Shown piece after piece: positions 25,461 through 33,923 of a stretch of DNA of 64,000 nt. The position numbers and the translations under genes are program-made. The notes beneath the pieces are model-generated. The model saw only the letters and a program-made list of their open reading frames with translations. It was not told the DNA's origin and ran no database searches. How positions within the stretch are numbered: the first letter of the stretch is position 1; every line of letters begins with the position of its first letter. The DNA is from Bordetella parapertussis (lineage in GTDB: Bacteria > Pseudomonadota > Gammaproteobacteria > Burkholderiales > SG8-41), in NCBI GenBank assembly GCA_945906815.1, contig CAMDRT010000011.1, forward strand, positions 59,215 through 123,214. The letters are read 5' to 3'.

Positions 25461-26353
25461 ATGTTCTGTATCTGCTCGCGCATTTGTTCAATCAACAATT
25501 TCAGATCCATCGACACCTGGGTGATTTCGATGTCAGCGGCTTTAGAGCCGAGCGTGTTGGCCTCGCGATTTAACTCCTGCATCAGGAAATCCAGCCGTTT
25601 GCCTGCGGCGCCCCCTTGGGCGAGGATGCGCCGCAATTCGGCCATGTGGGTTTTAAGCCGCGTGAGTTCTTCATCGACATCGATTTTGCCGGCGTAGAGA
25701 GCCACTTCCTGGCGGATGCGTTCGTCGTCGGCATTGGCCAGCGCATCGCGCAGACGCTGATGGAGTTTTTCCTGGAACGCGGCGATGGCTGCGGGCATTC
25801 TGGGCGCTACTTCCTGCACGCGTTTTTCAATCGAGGTAGCGTGTTCGAGGATGGCGTCTTTCAGTTTTACGCCTTCACGCGCGCGCGCCGCCATGAATTC
25901 ATCCAGCGCCGCAGCGGTTAACGTGCGGCAGGCGCGGTGCAGCGTTTCCGCCGGCAGTGTGTCCGCGCCCAGCATGCCGGGCCAGCGCAGCACATCGGCC
26001 GCGCGCAGCGTCCCGGCTTGCGGGAATACCTTGAGCACCTGCGTATTGAGCGTGGCGAGTTGCTGCAACATCGCTGTATTGAGCTCCGCGGCCGCGGCCG
26101 CGGGTGTGGTTGCCGATGCCGTGAGCGAAATGCGGCACTCGATCTTGCCGCGCGTTAATTTTGCCGCAAGCAATTCGCGCAAAGCCGGCTCCACCGCGCG
26201 CAATTCCTCCGGCAGCCTGAACTGAATGTCGAGAAAGCGGTTGTTGACCGCGCGAATTTCAACGGTCAGCGTGCCGGTAAACGCACCCTCGGCCAACGCC
26301 TGGGCCGCAACCGCATAACCGGTCATACTGCAAATCGTGGGGCAATGGTTCAT
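25454..26353 (-). CDS. yicC: YicC-family endoribonuclease
   Basis: A 299-residue YicC protein, a family reported to have endoribonuclease activity. The conserved opening SMTGYA is at residues 9-14, followed by [22 protein letters not shown] and [10 protein letters not shown]. The C-terminal DUF1732 region has [16 protein letters not shown] and [22 protein letters not shown], then [13 protein letters not shown] used the ATG before [14 protein letters not shown] start at the Met of SMTGYA (26326) is possible, as relatives begin only about three residues before it. It is first in the yicC-gmk-rpoZ-spoT order and divergent from rph. Confidence 0.9.
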   Translation of the reverse strand: MNHCPTICSMTGYAVAAQALAEGAFTGTLTVEIRAVNNRFLDIQFRLPEELRAVEPALRELLAAKLTRGKIECRISLTASATTPAAAAAELNTAMLQQLATLNTQVLKVFPQAGTLRAADVLRWPGMLGADTLPAETLHRACRTLTAAALDEFMAARAREGVKLKDAILEHATSIEKRVQEVAPRMPAAIAAFQEKLHQRLRDALANADDERIRQEVALYAGKIDVDEELTRLKTHMAELRRILAQGGAAGKRLDFLMQELNREANTLGSKAADIEITQVSMDLKLLIEQMREQIQNIE

Positions 26354-26365
26354 GAGAGGCTCACG

Positions 26366-26371
26366 TATAAT
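26366..26371 (+). promoter_or_regulatory. Candidate -10 box for rph
   Basis: A perfect TATAAT lies 32 bases before the rph ATG in the 49-base divergent gap with yicC. No good -35 hexamer is found at the normal spacing, so the call is tentative. Confidence 0.35.
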
Positions 26372-26402
26372 CCGCTTTCCTTGTTTGAAGCGGGAAGATA
26401 GC

Positions 26403-27128
26403 ATGAGCACACGCCCCAGCGGAAGAAATCCCGACGCATTACGCGCGATCCGCATCACGCGGCGTTACACCTGCCATGCCGAAGGCGCGGTGTTGATCGA
26501 AAGCGGCAACACCCAAGTGCTGTGCACTGCCAGCGTGCTTGAAAAACAGCCGCCGCATCTGCGCGGCACCAACCAAGGTTGGGTGACGGCGGAATATGGC
26601 ATGCTGCCACGCTCCACGCACACGCGCATGGATCGCGAGGCGGCGCGCGGCAAGCAATCGGGCCGCACTCAGGAGATTCAGCGCCTGATCGGCCGTTCGC
26701 TGCGCGCGGTGGTGGATTTACAAGCGCTCGGTCCGCGCGCGATCCATCTGGATTGCGATGTGTTGCAAGCCGATGGCGGCACGCGCACGGCCAGCATCAC
26801 CGGCGCCTTCGTCGCGTTGCACGATGCGGTGAGTGGCTTGCTGGCGAAGCAAATCATCAGCGCGACGCCGATCCGCGATCATGTGGCGGCGGTCTCCGTG
26901 GGCATCCACGCCGGCACGCCGCTACTCGATCTGGATTACGCTGAAGATTCCACCTGCGACACCGACATGAATGTGGTGATGACCGGCAGTGGCGGTCTGA
27001 TCGAAATTCAGGGCACCGCTGAAGGAGCGCCGTTTTCGCGCGCGGAAATGGATGCCATGGTGGAACTTGCGCAAAGCGGCATCCGCGCCTTGATCGCCGC
27101 GCAGCGGGCGGCGCTGGCGCAGCCATAG
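26403..27128 (+). CDS. rph: Ribonuclease PH
   Basis: A 241-residue phosphorolytic exoribonuclease that trims tRNA 3' ends. Family segments are [37 protein letters not shown], the phosphate-binding [17 protein letters not shown] (near residue 60) and [35 protein letters not shown], then [20 protein letters not shown] with the catalytic Asp residues. The start gives the normal length. It is first in the order rph-rdgB-hemW. Confidence 0.96.
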   Translation: MSTRPSGRNPDALRAIRITRRYTCHAEGAVLIESGNTQVLCTASVLEKQPPHLRGTNQGWVTAEYGMLPRSTHTRMDREAARGKQSGRTQEIQRLIGRSLRAVVDLQALGPRAIHLDCDVLQADGGTRTASITGAFVALHDAVSGLLAKQIISATPIRDHVAAVSVGIHAGTPLLDLDYAEDSTCDTDMNVVMTGSGGLIEIQGTAEGAPFSRAEMDAMVELAQSGIRALIAAQRAALAQP

Positions 27129-27142
27129 AAATTCATAACACA

Positions 27143-27156
27143 TTGTTTTAAAACAA
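27143..27156. other. Perfect 14-base palindrome between rph and rdgB
   Basis: TTGTTTTAAAACAA is self-complementary and lies in the 34-base gap between the rph stop and the rdgB start. As RNA it would be a weak AU stem. As DNA it could be a protein site. No function is claimed. Confidence 0.4.
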
Positions 27157-27162
27157 ATTGTT

Positions 27163-27843
27163 GTGAACATAGACAAGCTAGTCATCGCCTCTGGTAATGC
27201 TGGAAAAGTGCGCGAATTTCGCCAGTTGTGCGAGCCGCTGGGGTTGACGATCCTGTCGCAATTCGACCTGGGCATAGTTGAAGTGGACGAGCCGCATTGC
27301 ACCTTTGTCGAAAACGCGCTGGCCAAGGCGCGTCACGCGAGCCGCGCATCGGGATTGCCGGCGTTGGCGGATGATTCGGGCATCTGCGTGGCGGCGCTGC
27401 GCGGCGCGCCCGGTGTGCACTCGGCGCGTTTTTGTGCGCCGAATGAAGCAGGAGCGCGCTTTTGTGCGCCGAACGAACCAGGGGCTCGTTTTGCCACCGA
27501 GGATGCCCCCGCGGGTGCTACGCAGGATGCGCGCAACAATGCGAAGTTGATCAGAATGCTGGAGGGTACGGTCAATCCCAGTGCGCATTACACCTGTGTG
27601 CTGGTGCTGGTGCGCCACGCCGATGATCCCGAACCCCTCATCGCTGAAGGGCGCTGGCACGGTGAAATTATCGCCGTGCCGCGCGGCGAGGGTGGCTTCG
27701 GTTACGATCCGTATTTTTATGTGCCGGCGCTGGATAAAACAGCGGCGGAACTGCCGCCCGCCGTAAAGAACGGCATCAGCCATCGCGGTCAGGCATGGGC
27801 GGCGCTTGCGGCTAGGCTGCGCGGTGTGAGAGGTGAGACGTGA
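27163..27843 (+). CDS. rdgB: XTP/dITP diphosphatase with an in-frame repeat insertion
   Basis: A 226-residue Ham1/RdgB enzyme that removes ITP and XTP from the nucleotide pool. Motifs are LVIASGNAGKVREF (residues 6-19), FVENALAKARHASRASGLPALADDSGICVAALRGAPGVHSARF near residues 47-90, GGFGYDPYF near residue 178, and AISHRGQA-like GISHRGQAWAAL near the end. It is roughly 25-30 residues longer than typical members because a tandem 10-residue insert follows SARF. The start is GTG with no clear ribosome site. The stop overlaps the hemW start by four bases. Confidence 0.93.
   Translation: MNIDKLVIASGNAGKVREFRQLCEPLGLTILSQFDLGIVEVDEPHCTFVENALAKARHASRASGLPALADDSGICVAALRGAPGVHSARFCAPNEAGARFCAPNEPGARFATEDAPAGATQDARNNAKLIRMLEGTVNPSAHYTCVLVLVRHADDPEPLIAEGRWHGEIIAVPRGEGGFGYDPYFYVPALDKTAAELPPAVKNGISHRGQAWAALAARLRGVRGET
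27424..27492 (+). repeat. 30-base in-frame tandem repeat inside rdgB
   Basis: Two 30-base units (27424-27453 and 27454-27483), plus the first 9 bases of a third, encode ARFCAPNEAG, ARFCAPNEPG and ARF (residues 88-110). The units differ at only a few bases. They sit between the conserved SAR strand and the DARNNAKL helix, in a loop where relatives have only a few residues. Confidence 0.88.
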
Positions 27844-27920
27844 GGCGCGAGGGAGCGTCACACGATGCAACGCGCATGGCTTTGCCCACTGCGCCTCACG
27901 CCACACGCTTGACGCCTCAC
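27826..27920. repeat. Heptamer palindrome at the rdgB/hemW junction (unit GTGAGGC)
   Basis: The left arm is four contiguous heptamers, GTGAGAG, GTGAGAC, GTGAGGC, GCGAGGG (27826-27853). The right arm is GCCTCAC, GCCACAC, GCTTGAC, GCCTCAC (27893-27920). The rdgB stop TGA (27841-27843) and the hemW GTG start are both inside the third left-arm unit. The right arm is therefore translated as part of the HemW N-terminus. Confidence 0.85.
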
Positions 27921-29084
27921 GCAAAACCGCACTTCGCTGCGCTGCCGCCGCTGGCGCTCTACATCCATATCCCATGGTGCCTGCGCAAATGCCCGTATTG
28001 CGATTTCAATTCGCATGCGTTACGCGGGGAAAGTGGTGAAATTCCGGAGCAGGCGTACGTCGCCGCGCTGGTCGCCGACTTGGAGCAGACCCTGCCGCGG
28101 GTGTGGGGGCGGCGCATCCACAGCGTATTTTTCGGCGGCGGCACACCGAGTTTGCTGTCGGGCGCGGGCGTGGACGCGATACTCACGGCGGTGCGTGCGC
28201 GCCTGGCGTTAAATCCCGATGCGGAGATTACGCTGGAGGCCAATCCCGGCACGGTGGAGGCGCAGCGCTTTCGCGAGTACCGGGCGGCCGGGGTGAACCG
28301 CTTGTCGCTTGGCATCCAGAGCTTTAATCCGCGCCACCTGAAAGCGCTGGGGCGCATCCACGACGACACGCAAGCACGGCGCGCCATCGACATTGCGCGC
28401 GAGCATTTCGATAATTTCAACGTGGATTTGATGTACGGCTTGCCACAACAAAGCGTGACTGAAGCGCGCGCCGACGTCGAAGCCGCGCTGGCGTTCGAGC
28501 CGCCGCATCTGTCGGTCTATCACCTGACACTGGAGCCCAACACGTACTTTCATCGTTATCCGCCGCCCCTGCCAGATGACGATAGCGCGGCCGCCATGCA
28601 GGCCGACATCGAAGCGCTGCTGGCGGCGCGGGGTTATGACAATTACGAAACCTCGGCCTACGCCCGGCCCGCCATGCGTTGCCAGCACAATCTGAATTAC
28701 TGGCAATTCGGCGATTACATCGGCATCGGCGCGGGCGCGCACGGCAAGCTTTCGTTTGCCGACCGCGTGGTGCGCGAGGCACGCTACCGCCAGCCCGGGC
28801 AGTTCATGGAGCAGGCCGCCGCCGGCAACGCGATCCAGGAAACGCACGAGGTTGCTGCCGGCGCGCTCGGTTTTGAATTCATGATGAACGCGCTGCGCCT
28901 GAATGGTGGTTTCGATCTGCGCTTATTTGCCGAACGGGCTGGCGTGCCGCTGACCAGCGTGTTAAAACCGCTACAGGCGGCGGAGCAGCGCGGATTGATC
29001 ACGCGCGATCATCAGCACCTTGCGCCGACGCTGCTGGGGCGGCGCTTTCTGAATGATTTGCTGCAATTGTTTCTCCCGGATTAG
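27840..29084 (+). CDS. hemW: Heme chaperone HemW (radical SAM, coproporphyrinogen III oxidase-like)
   Basis: A 414-residue radical-SAM protein of the HemN-like group that acts in heme trafficking. The cluster motif is CLRKCPYC (CxxxCxxC, in HIPWCLRKCPYCDFNSH near residue 52), followed by FFGGGTPSLL, ITLEANPGT, NRLSLGIQSFN and FNVDLMYGLPQQ. The GTG at 27840 has a good AGAGGTGA site and overlaps the rdgB stop. The first 37 or so residues are encoded by the repeat palindrome and are not family sequence. ATG 27876 is an alternative start. Confidence 0.93.
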   Translation: MRREGASHDATRMALPTAPHATRLTPHAKPHFAALPPLALYIHIPWCLRKCPYCDFNSHALRGESGEIPEQAYVAALVADLEQTLPRVWGRRIHSVFFGGGTPSLLSGAGVDAILTAVRARLALNPDAEITLEANPGTVEAQRFREYRAAGVNRLSLGIQSFNPRHLKALGRIHDDTQARRAIDIAREHFDNFNVDLMYGLPQQSVTEARADVEAALAFEPPHLSVYHLTLEPNTYFHRYPPPLPDDDSAAAMQADIEALLAARGYDNYETSAYARPAMRCQHNLNYWQFGDYIGIGAGAHGKLSFADRVVREARYRQPGQFMEQAAAGNAIQETHEVAAGALGFEFMMNALRLNGGFDLRLFAERAGVPLTSVLKPLQAAEQRGLITRDHQHLAPTLLGRRFLNDLLQLFLPD

Positions 29085-29098
29085 ACAAGGAGTACGGT

Positions 29099-30073
29099 AT
29101 GCGTGGCGTCATCAAAACAACCCTTGGCGCAGCAGCGCTGGTCATCATGGTGGGCGTACCGGCAGCGGCACAAACCTATCCCAACAAGCTGGTGAGATTT
29201 GTGGTGACCTATCCGCCGGGCGGCAGTTCCGATGTGATGGCACGCATTCTCGGCCAGCAGTTGAGTGAATACTGGGGCCAGCCGGTGATCGTCGAATCGC
29301 GGCCGGGCGCTGATGGCGCCATCGGCATGGAGTACGCCTCGAAACAAGCCGCGGACGGTTACACCTTTTTGCTTGGCAACTTCGGTCCGGTGGTCGCCAA
29401 GCCGCTGCTGGCAAAAGTGAATTACGACTGGCAGAAGGATTTTGCGCCGGTGTCACGCATTACCAACTCAGCGAATATTCTGGTGGTGCCGGTGACCCTA
29501 CCGGTGAAGGACGCGAAACAATTGGTGGCGCTGGCAAAAGCACGCCCCGGTGAACTGACCTATGGCACCAGCGGCCCGGGCAGCATGTCGCACTTCGCGG
29601 GCGAAATGTTCCAGCGCATCGCGGGCGTTAAAATGATTACGGTCAATTACAAAGGCAATGCGCTGGCGATTACCGACCTCATGGGCGGTCAGATCACCAC
29701 CATGTTTTCAGATGCGGTGCCGGCGATGCAAGCGATGAAAACCGGCAAGCTGCGTGCGATGGCGGTCACCAGCGAGCAGCGCTGGCCGTTTACCCCTGAA
29801 TTGCCGACGCTGGCTGAAGAGGGTCTGAAGGGTTTTGCAGCGGTCAACTGGTGGGGCATACTGTTTCCGGCGGGTGTGCCGCGACCGATCATCGACAAGG
29901 TCAATGCGGATCTGATCAAGGCACTGGCGACGCACAACGTCAAGTCGCGCCTCGGGGAGCTCGGCGTCGAAACCGTATCCAGCAGCCCGGAGCAGTTCGG
30001 CGCCTTCATGGCGAGCGAAACCGCACGCTGGGGCAAGCTCATCAAGGACGCCAATCTCAGGGTTGAAAAATGA
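29099..30073 (+). CDS. Bug-family periplasmic receptor
   Basis: A 324-residue TctC/Bug receptor with signal peptide MRGVIKTTLGAAALVIMVGV cut after AAAQT. The mature segments YPNKLVRFVVTYPPGGSSD, VIVESRPGADGAIGMEYAS, LTYGTSGPGSMSHFAGEMF and ITVNYKGNALAITDLMGGQITTMF are diagnostic. It begins 14 bases after hemW and may be transcribed with it, although there is no functional link. It is the fourth Bug receptor in the window and lacks TctA/TctB partners. Confidence 0.93.
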   Translation: MRGVIKTTLGAAALVIMVGVPAAAQTYPNKLVRFVVTYPPGGSSDVMARILGQQLSEYWGQPVIVESRPGADGAIGMEYASKQAADGYTFLLGNFGPVVAKPLLAKVNYDWQKDFAPVSRITNSANILVVPVTLPVKDAKQLVALAKARPGELTYGTSGPGSMSHFAGEMFQRIAGVKMITVNYKGNALAITDLMGGQITTMFSDAVPAMQAMKTGKLRAMAVTSEQRWPFTPELPTLAEEGLKGFAAVNWWGILFPAGVPRPIIDKVNADLIKALATHNVKSRLGELGVETVSSSPEQFGAFMASETARWGKLIKDANLRVEK

Positions 30074-30100
30074 TGTTGCCGCGAGCGATCACCTGCGGCG

Positions 30101-30778
30101 CTATGCGCCGGCGCGTTTAAATACCACATCCCACACCCCGTGCCCGAGTTTCAGCCCGCGCGCCTCGAATTTGGTGCGCGGTCTATAGTCCGGGCGCGGT
30201 GCAAAATTGGCCGCTGTATTTTCAAGCGTGGGGGTGGCGCTGAACACCGCCAGTATCTGCTGCGCGTATTCATGCCAGTCGGTGGCGGCATGCAGATAGC
30301 CTGACGGTTTTAATTTGCCGGCCAGCGTCGCGGCCAGCGGCGCCTGGATCAGGCGCCGTTTTTGCTGGCGTTTTTTTGGCCACGGATCGGGAAAAAAAAT
30401 GTGGATGCCCTCCAGGCTGGCCGGAGCGATCATGTGCCGCAGGACTTCCACCGCGTCGTGCTGGATGATGCGCACATTGCTGAGCGCAAGACTATCGATG
30501 TGTTGGAGCAGACTGCCCACGCCCGGCGTGTGTACTTCGATGCCGAGATAATCGTTTTGCGGCAGCGCACGCGCGATGGCCGCGGTGGTTTCACCCATAC
30601 CGAATCCGATTTCCAGAATTTTCGGTGCAGTGCGGCCGAATACCTGGTCCAGGTCGAGGCAGGCTTGTGAAAATGCCACGCCGTAGCGGGGTAGCAGCGT
30701 CAGGTGTGCACGGCTCTGCGCGTTGGAGATACGGCCCTGGCGCAGCACGTAACTGCGGATGTGGGGGTGGGAGTTCAT
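30101..30778 (-). CDS. trmB: tRNA (guanine-N7)-methyltransferase
   Basis: A 225-residue SAM-dependent enzyme that makes m7G46 in tRNA. The SAM motif is [19 protein letters not shown] near residue 58, followed by [11 protein letters not shown]. The catalytic signature is [18 protein letters not shown] near residue 135 (Gln where His is common), and the C-terminal tRNA contact [20 protein letters not shown] is present. The start at [16 protein letters not shown] gives the normal length. The open frame above it is the heptamer palindrome. It is third in thiS-thiG-trmB. Confidence 0.95.
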   Translation of the reverse strand: MNSHPHIRSYVLRQGRISNAQSRAHLTLLPRYGVAFSQACLDLDQVFGRTAPKILEIGFGMGETTAAIARALPQNDYLGIEVHTPGVGSLLQHIDSLALSNVRIIQHDAVEVLRHMIAPASLEGIHIFFPDPWPKKRQQKRRLIQAPLAATLAGKLKPSGYLHAATDWHEYAQQILAVFSATPTLENTAANFAPRPDYRPRTKFEARGLKLGHGVWDVVFKRAGA

Positions 30779-30784
30779 GAGACA

Positions 30785-30868
30785 GTTTGGAGTTGAGAGT
30801 TCGGCGTTCAGAGTAACAGCACGACAGCGCGAGGTTACTCTCAACTTTCAACTCCCAACTCTCAACCC
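30785..30868. repeat. Heptamer palindrome between thiG and trmB (unit GAGTTGA)
   Basis: The left arm is GTTTGGA, GTTGAGA, GTTCGGC, GTTCAGA, GTAAC (30785-30817). The right arm is GTTACTC, TCAACTT, TCAACTC, CCAACTC, TCAACCC (30834-30868). The thiG stop (30862-30864) occupies the first three bases of the final right-arm unit, so the repeat begins in register with the upstream stop codon. Confidence 0.85.
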
Positions 30869-31674
30869 ATTTTTCCGCCCGCTATCATGCCCCCCGTAGG
30901 CGAACTCGGCGCTGCCGAATACAGCTTTTTTGGCATGCGCCCCGCTTGCCAGGCTTCGCGTCCGGCGGCGACCGCTTTTTTCATGGCGCTGGCCATCAAC
31001 ACCGGGTCGCGCGCGGCGGCGATCGCGGTATTCATCAGTACCGCGTCACAGCCCAATTCCATGGCTATCGCCGCGTCGGAAGCCGTGCCCACGCCGGCAT
31101 CAACTACCACCGGCACCTTGGCATTTTCGATAATGATTTGTAGATTCCAGGGATTCAAAATGCCCATGCCGGAACCGATCAACGAGGCCAGCGGCATCAC
31201 CGCGACGCAGCCGATGTCTTCCAGTTGTTTGGCGATGATCGGGTCATCCGAGGTGTAGACCATCACCTTGAAGCCGTCTTTCACCAGCGTCTTTGCCGCA
31301 ACTATAGTTTCGACCACGTTGGGATAGAGCGTTTTCGGATCGCCCAGTACTTCGAGCTTGACCAGGTCATGGCCGTCGAGCAGTTCGCGCGCGAGCCGCA
31401 AGGTGCGCACGGCATCGTCAGCCGTGTAGCAGCCCGCGGTATTGGGCAGCAGGGTGAATTTCGATGGTGGCAATACTTCTAGCAAACTCGGCTCGCCGGG
31501 ATTCTGGCCGATGTTGGTGCGGCGTATCGCCACGGTAATGATTTGCGCGCCACTGGCATCGACTGCCGCGCGGGTCTCGGCAAAATCCTTGTATTTGCCG
31601 GTGCCCACCAACAGCCGCGAGCCGTACGCCTTGCCGCCGATTAGCAGCGGGTCCAGATTTTCATGCGCAGTCAT
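30862..31674 (-). CDS. thiG: Thiazole synthase
   Basis: A 270-residue TIM-barrel enzyme forming the thiazole phosphate of thiamine from deoxyxylulose phosphate, dehydroglycine and ThiS thiocarboxylate. Conserved segments are [11 protein letters not shown] near residue 21, [12 protein letters not shown] near residue 46, [16 protein letters not shown], the Schiff-base lysine in [16 protein letters not shown] near residue 106, and [20 protein letters not shown] near residue 188. It lies 22 bases downstream of thiS. Its last codons are part of the adjoining palindrome. Confidence 0.96.
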   Translation of the reverse strand: MTAHENLDPLLIGGKAYGSRLLVGTGKYKDFAETRAAVDASGAQIITVAIRRTNIGQNPGEPSLLEVLPPSKFTLLPNTAGCYTADDAVRTLRLARELLDGHDLVKLEVLGDPKTLYPNVVETIVAAKTLVKDGFKVMVYTSDDPIIAKQLEDIGCVAVMPLASLIGSGMGILNPWNLQIIIENAKVPVVVDAGVGTASDAAIAMELGCDAVLMNTAIAAARDPVLMASAMKKAVAAGREAWQAGRMPKKLYSAAPSSPTGGMIAGGKMG

Positions 31675-31696
31675 AGGGCATCCTTTTCAGGTGGAT

Positions 31697-31900
31697 TTAA
31701 CCGCCACCGACGGCTACCACGATTTCAATTTTGTCACCGTCGGCAAGCGTATGCTCGGCATGGCGGCCGCGCGGCACAATTTCGCCATTGCATTCTAGCG
31801 CTATGCGCTTGCCCGCGAGTCCCAGCGCCTCGATCAGGTCGGCGCAATTCAGCGCATTTTGATACTGGCGCGATGCGCCATTAACGGTCAGGGTTATCAC
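31697..31900 (-). CDS. thiS: Sulfur carrier protein ThiS
   Basis: A 67-residue ubiquitin-fold protein ending in VGGG, whose terminal Gly-Gly is adenylated and thiocarboxylated to give sulfur to ThiG. MITLTVNGASRQ opens the first strand, ALECNGEIVPR is the middle part, and ADGDKIEIVVAVGGG closes it. It is first in the thi unit. I looked for a TPP riboswitch upstream and saw none. Confidence 0.94.
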   Translation of the reverse strand: MITLTVNGASRQYQNALNCADLIEALGLAGKRIALECNGEIVPRGRHAEHTLADGDKIEIVVAVGGG

Positions 31901-32035
31901 GGGGAATAAGGGGGCGGTACAGCGCGAACCACGGTAGTGTGCGAAGCTTTCCAGCGCGTCGGAACGGCTATTTTACCGGGTTCGCGCGTGAGCGCAGACT
32001 ATTCCTGATGGCGGTAGATAAAACCATTGATTTCT

Positions 32036-32044
32036 TGCTACAAT
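32036..32044 (+). promoter_or_regulatory. Extended -10 promoter for the PilZ-like protein gene
   Basis: TGCTACAAT matches the extended -10 pattern (TGnTAnAAT). Transcription from it would begin near 32051, which excludes starts upstream and supports ATG 32077 with its GGAG site. Confidence 0.45.
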
Positions 32045-32076
32045 TTTGTGCTGAGGGGCTTCAGACCGGAGTGCGT

Positions 32077-33624
32077 ATGTTGAACTGGATGGGCACGCAA
32101 AAGACCGCTGACGCGACAACCTTGCTGAAGAACGTGCACGAAGTTATCGCGGCGTTGCCGGCAGACGATGCGGTAGCGGCAGTCACACAGATTGCCGCCG
32201 CGCTGGAAGCGATCAACTGCTCCACCACGTTGACACTGGAAGAGCGCTACGACGATATCTGTCTGCTCGACGCCGCGGTCGTGGCGCGCACCCGCTTGCT
32301 GCTGCGTGAATATCTGCATACCTCGCGGCAGACCCGCAGCCGCGAGGCTGCGTTGTGGCATGGCGCCTACAACTGCTGGAGCGAACTGGCCACGGCCTAC
32401 GTGATTTGCGTGCAGCGTTATGCGGACGATGCGGCAAATGCGACGGTATTCAAAAAACTGGCGCGGGTGGCGGTGGCGCGCGCGATGCGTGCCTTGCGCC
32501 GCCAGTTGCAGTGGTTGCGCATCCGCTATGCCGCGCCGGTGCCGGCGATCTGGAGCGGCCTGGTTCATCTGTACGGGTACATAGAAGCGGAAAACATCGA
32601 CCAGGAAATGCTGATATATCCCGGCGAAACCTCTACCATCAAGCGTGAGTTTCTCAAGGTCTTGATACAGTCGTCACTGTCGTGTGAAAACCTGCAACCG
32701 CCAGGGCAGGATCTCACCACGTTTATCGTCAACCGCTATGCGCCGCATTTTGTGCTGTCCAGGACGCCGGATGCCGGCTGCACGCATTGGTTCGATCTGA
32801 AGCGTCCGCAGCCCATCGCGCGCATCGGCCGCGCGCCTGCGCCCGATGCCGATTTGCGCTATTTCGGTGCCGGGGCAGCGGTGGAATTGCTGGCCGAAGC
32901 GCTGCACTGTATCGAACAAGCGCAAGAAGTGCCTGATGATCTGGCTTTCACCACCGGCATTGAGTTGCCGTTTCTAACGCCGGTACTCATGCAAATGTAT
33001 CGGGATTGGTCGGGTGTGCCGGCGGCGCGCCAGCACGCACGAGAAAAATCCAATGCGCGTATTACCGTGGTGCCGGGCTTCAAGGAAATTATCGACGTGC
33101 TCGAAAGCGCGGCGGACGATCCTTTTGACTTCACCGAAAAATCCAACGCCGAAAGCTGGGTGGCCAATGACATCAGCAGCAGCGGCTTTGGCGCGGTCAT
33201 TCCCGCGGTCAACGGCGATTGGGTGAGCGTGGGTGGCATTGCGGGCATCGAAAGTGAAGTCGCCGGCGAGTGGTCCGTGGGCATGGTGCGGCGGGTGTCG
33301 CGGCTTGACGACGGACAGCAGGAAATCGGCGTGCAACTCATCGCCCGCAAAGCGATGGCGGTACGCATGATGCGCGAGGACACCTCGCGTACCATGCGCG
33401 TGACCCAGCGCATGCCACTGGATCATGCGATCCTGCTCACCGCCGACACCGTGCAACAGCAAAAAGGCGTGGAAGTGCTGGTGCGCAACGCGGCTGCGTA
33501 CAGCACCGGCAATGTGCATATGCTGGCCGGCGAAAGCGTGCTGTTATTGCAGTTTAATGAAGTGATGGAAAAAAACGCGGCGTGCGCGCGCATCAGCTTC
33601 AATGTACTGGGCGTTGAGTCCTAG
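32077..33624 (+). CDS. Hypothetical protein with a PilZ-like C-terminal region
   Basis: A 515-residue cytoplasmic protein that I do not recognise as a named family. Residues 1-250 are mostly helical and Ala-rich. The C-terminal part has ANDISSSGFGAVIP near residue 365 and WVSVGGIAGIE, a layout reminiscent of a PilZ beta-barrel (D.S..G.......G..V), but a convincing RxxxR motif is not seen in front of it, so c-di-GMP binding is only a guess. I chose ATG 32077 because a GGAG site and an extended -10 box precede it. Upstream in-frame starts would lie before that promoter. It is monocistronic, followed by tRNA-Gly. Confidence 0.65.
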   Translation: MLNWMGTQKTADATTLLKNVHEVIAALPADDAVAAVTQIAAALEAINCSTTLTLEERYDDICLLDAAVVARTRLLLREYLHTSRQTRSREAALWHGAYNCWSELATAYVICVQRYADDAANATVFKKLARVAVARAMRALRRQLQWLRIRYAAPVPAIWSGLVHLYGYIEAENIDQEMLIYPGETSTIKREFLKVLIQSSLSCENLQPPGQDLTTFIVNRYAPHFVLSRTPDAGCTHWFDLKRPQPIARIGRAPAPDADLRYFGAGAAVELLAEALHCIEQAQEVPDDLAFTTGIELPFLTPVLMQMYRDWSGVPAARQHAREKSNARITVVPGFKEIIDVLESAADDPFDFTEKSNAESWVANDISSSGFGAVIPAVNGDWVSVGGIAGIESEVAGEWSVGMVRRVSRLDDGQQEIGVQLIARKAMAVRMMREDTSRTMRVTQRMPLDHAILLTADTVQQQKGVEVLVRNAAAYSTGNVHMLAGESVLLLQFNEVMEKNAACARISFNVLGVES

Positions 33625-33820
33625 GCCTCGTGTCGATCGGTTGCTGCTGGTAGTCACTCAGCGGACGGTTGTCGAGAGTGACAGGGCCGCTGGTGACGCA
33701 GTCCTGTTTCAGCGACGCTCTGCCGGGACTGTGCGGGAGAGGTCCGTCCGGGGTCACTCGACGGTGATCGATTAGGTCTGAGGATGTTTTTTCGGTAAAA
33801 TCGGGCATCAGCCGGTCAAC

Positions 33821-33894
33821 GCGGGTGTAGTTCAATGGTAGAACGGCAGCTTCCCAAGCTGCATACGAGGGTTCGATTCCCTTCACCCGCTCCA
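33821..33894 (+). tRNA. tRNA-Gly (anticodon CCC)
   Basis: A 74-base cloverleaf with encoded CCA. The acceptor stem GCGGGTG (33821-33827) pairs with CACCCGC (33884-33890). The anticodon stem GCAGC/GCTGC encloses the loop TTCCCAA, giving anticodon CCC, which reads GGG. The T arm carries GGTTCGATTCC. A -10-like TAAAAT is at 33796-33801. The asmA-like gene starts 29 bases downstream, so read-through is likely. Confidence 0.96.
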
Positions 33895-33923
33895 GCCACT
33901 GTTGCGCCCTGCAGGAGATTGCC

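Noticed and set aside
31901..32000. TPP riboswitch upstream of thiS
   Set aside because: No CUGAGA-type core or paired helices could be found in the leader on the minus strand.
33821..33894. Attachment site of an integrated element at tRNA-Gly
   Set aside because: No integrase gene lies nearby, and no direct copy of the tRNA 3' end was seen downstream.
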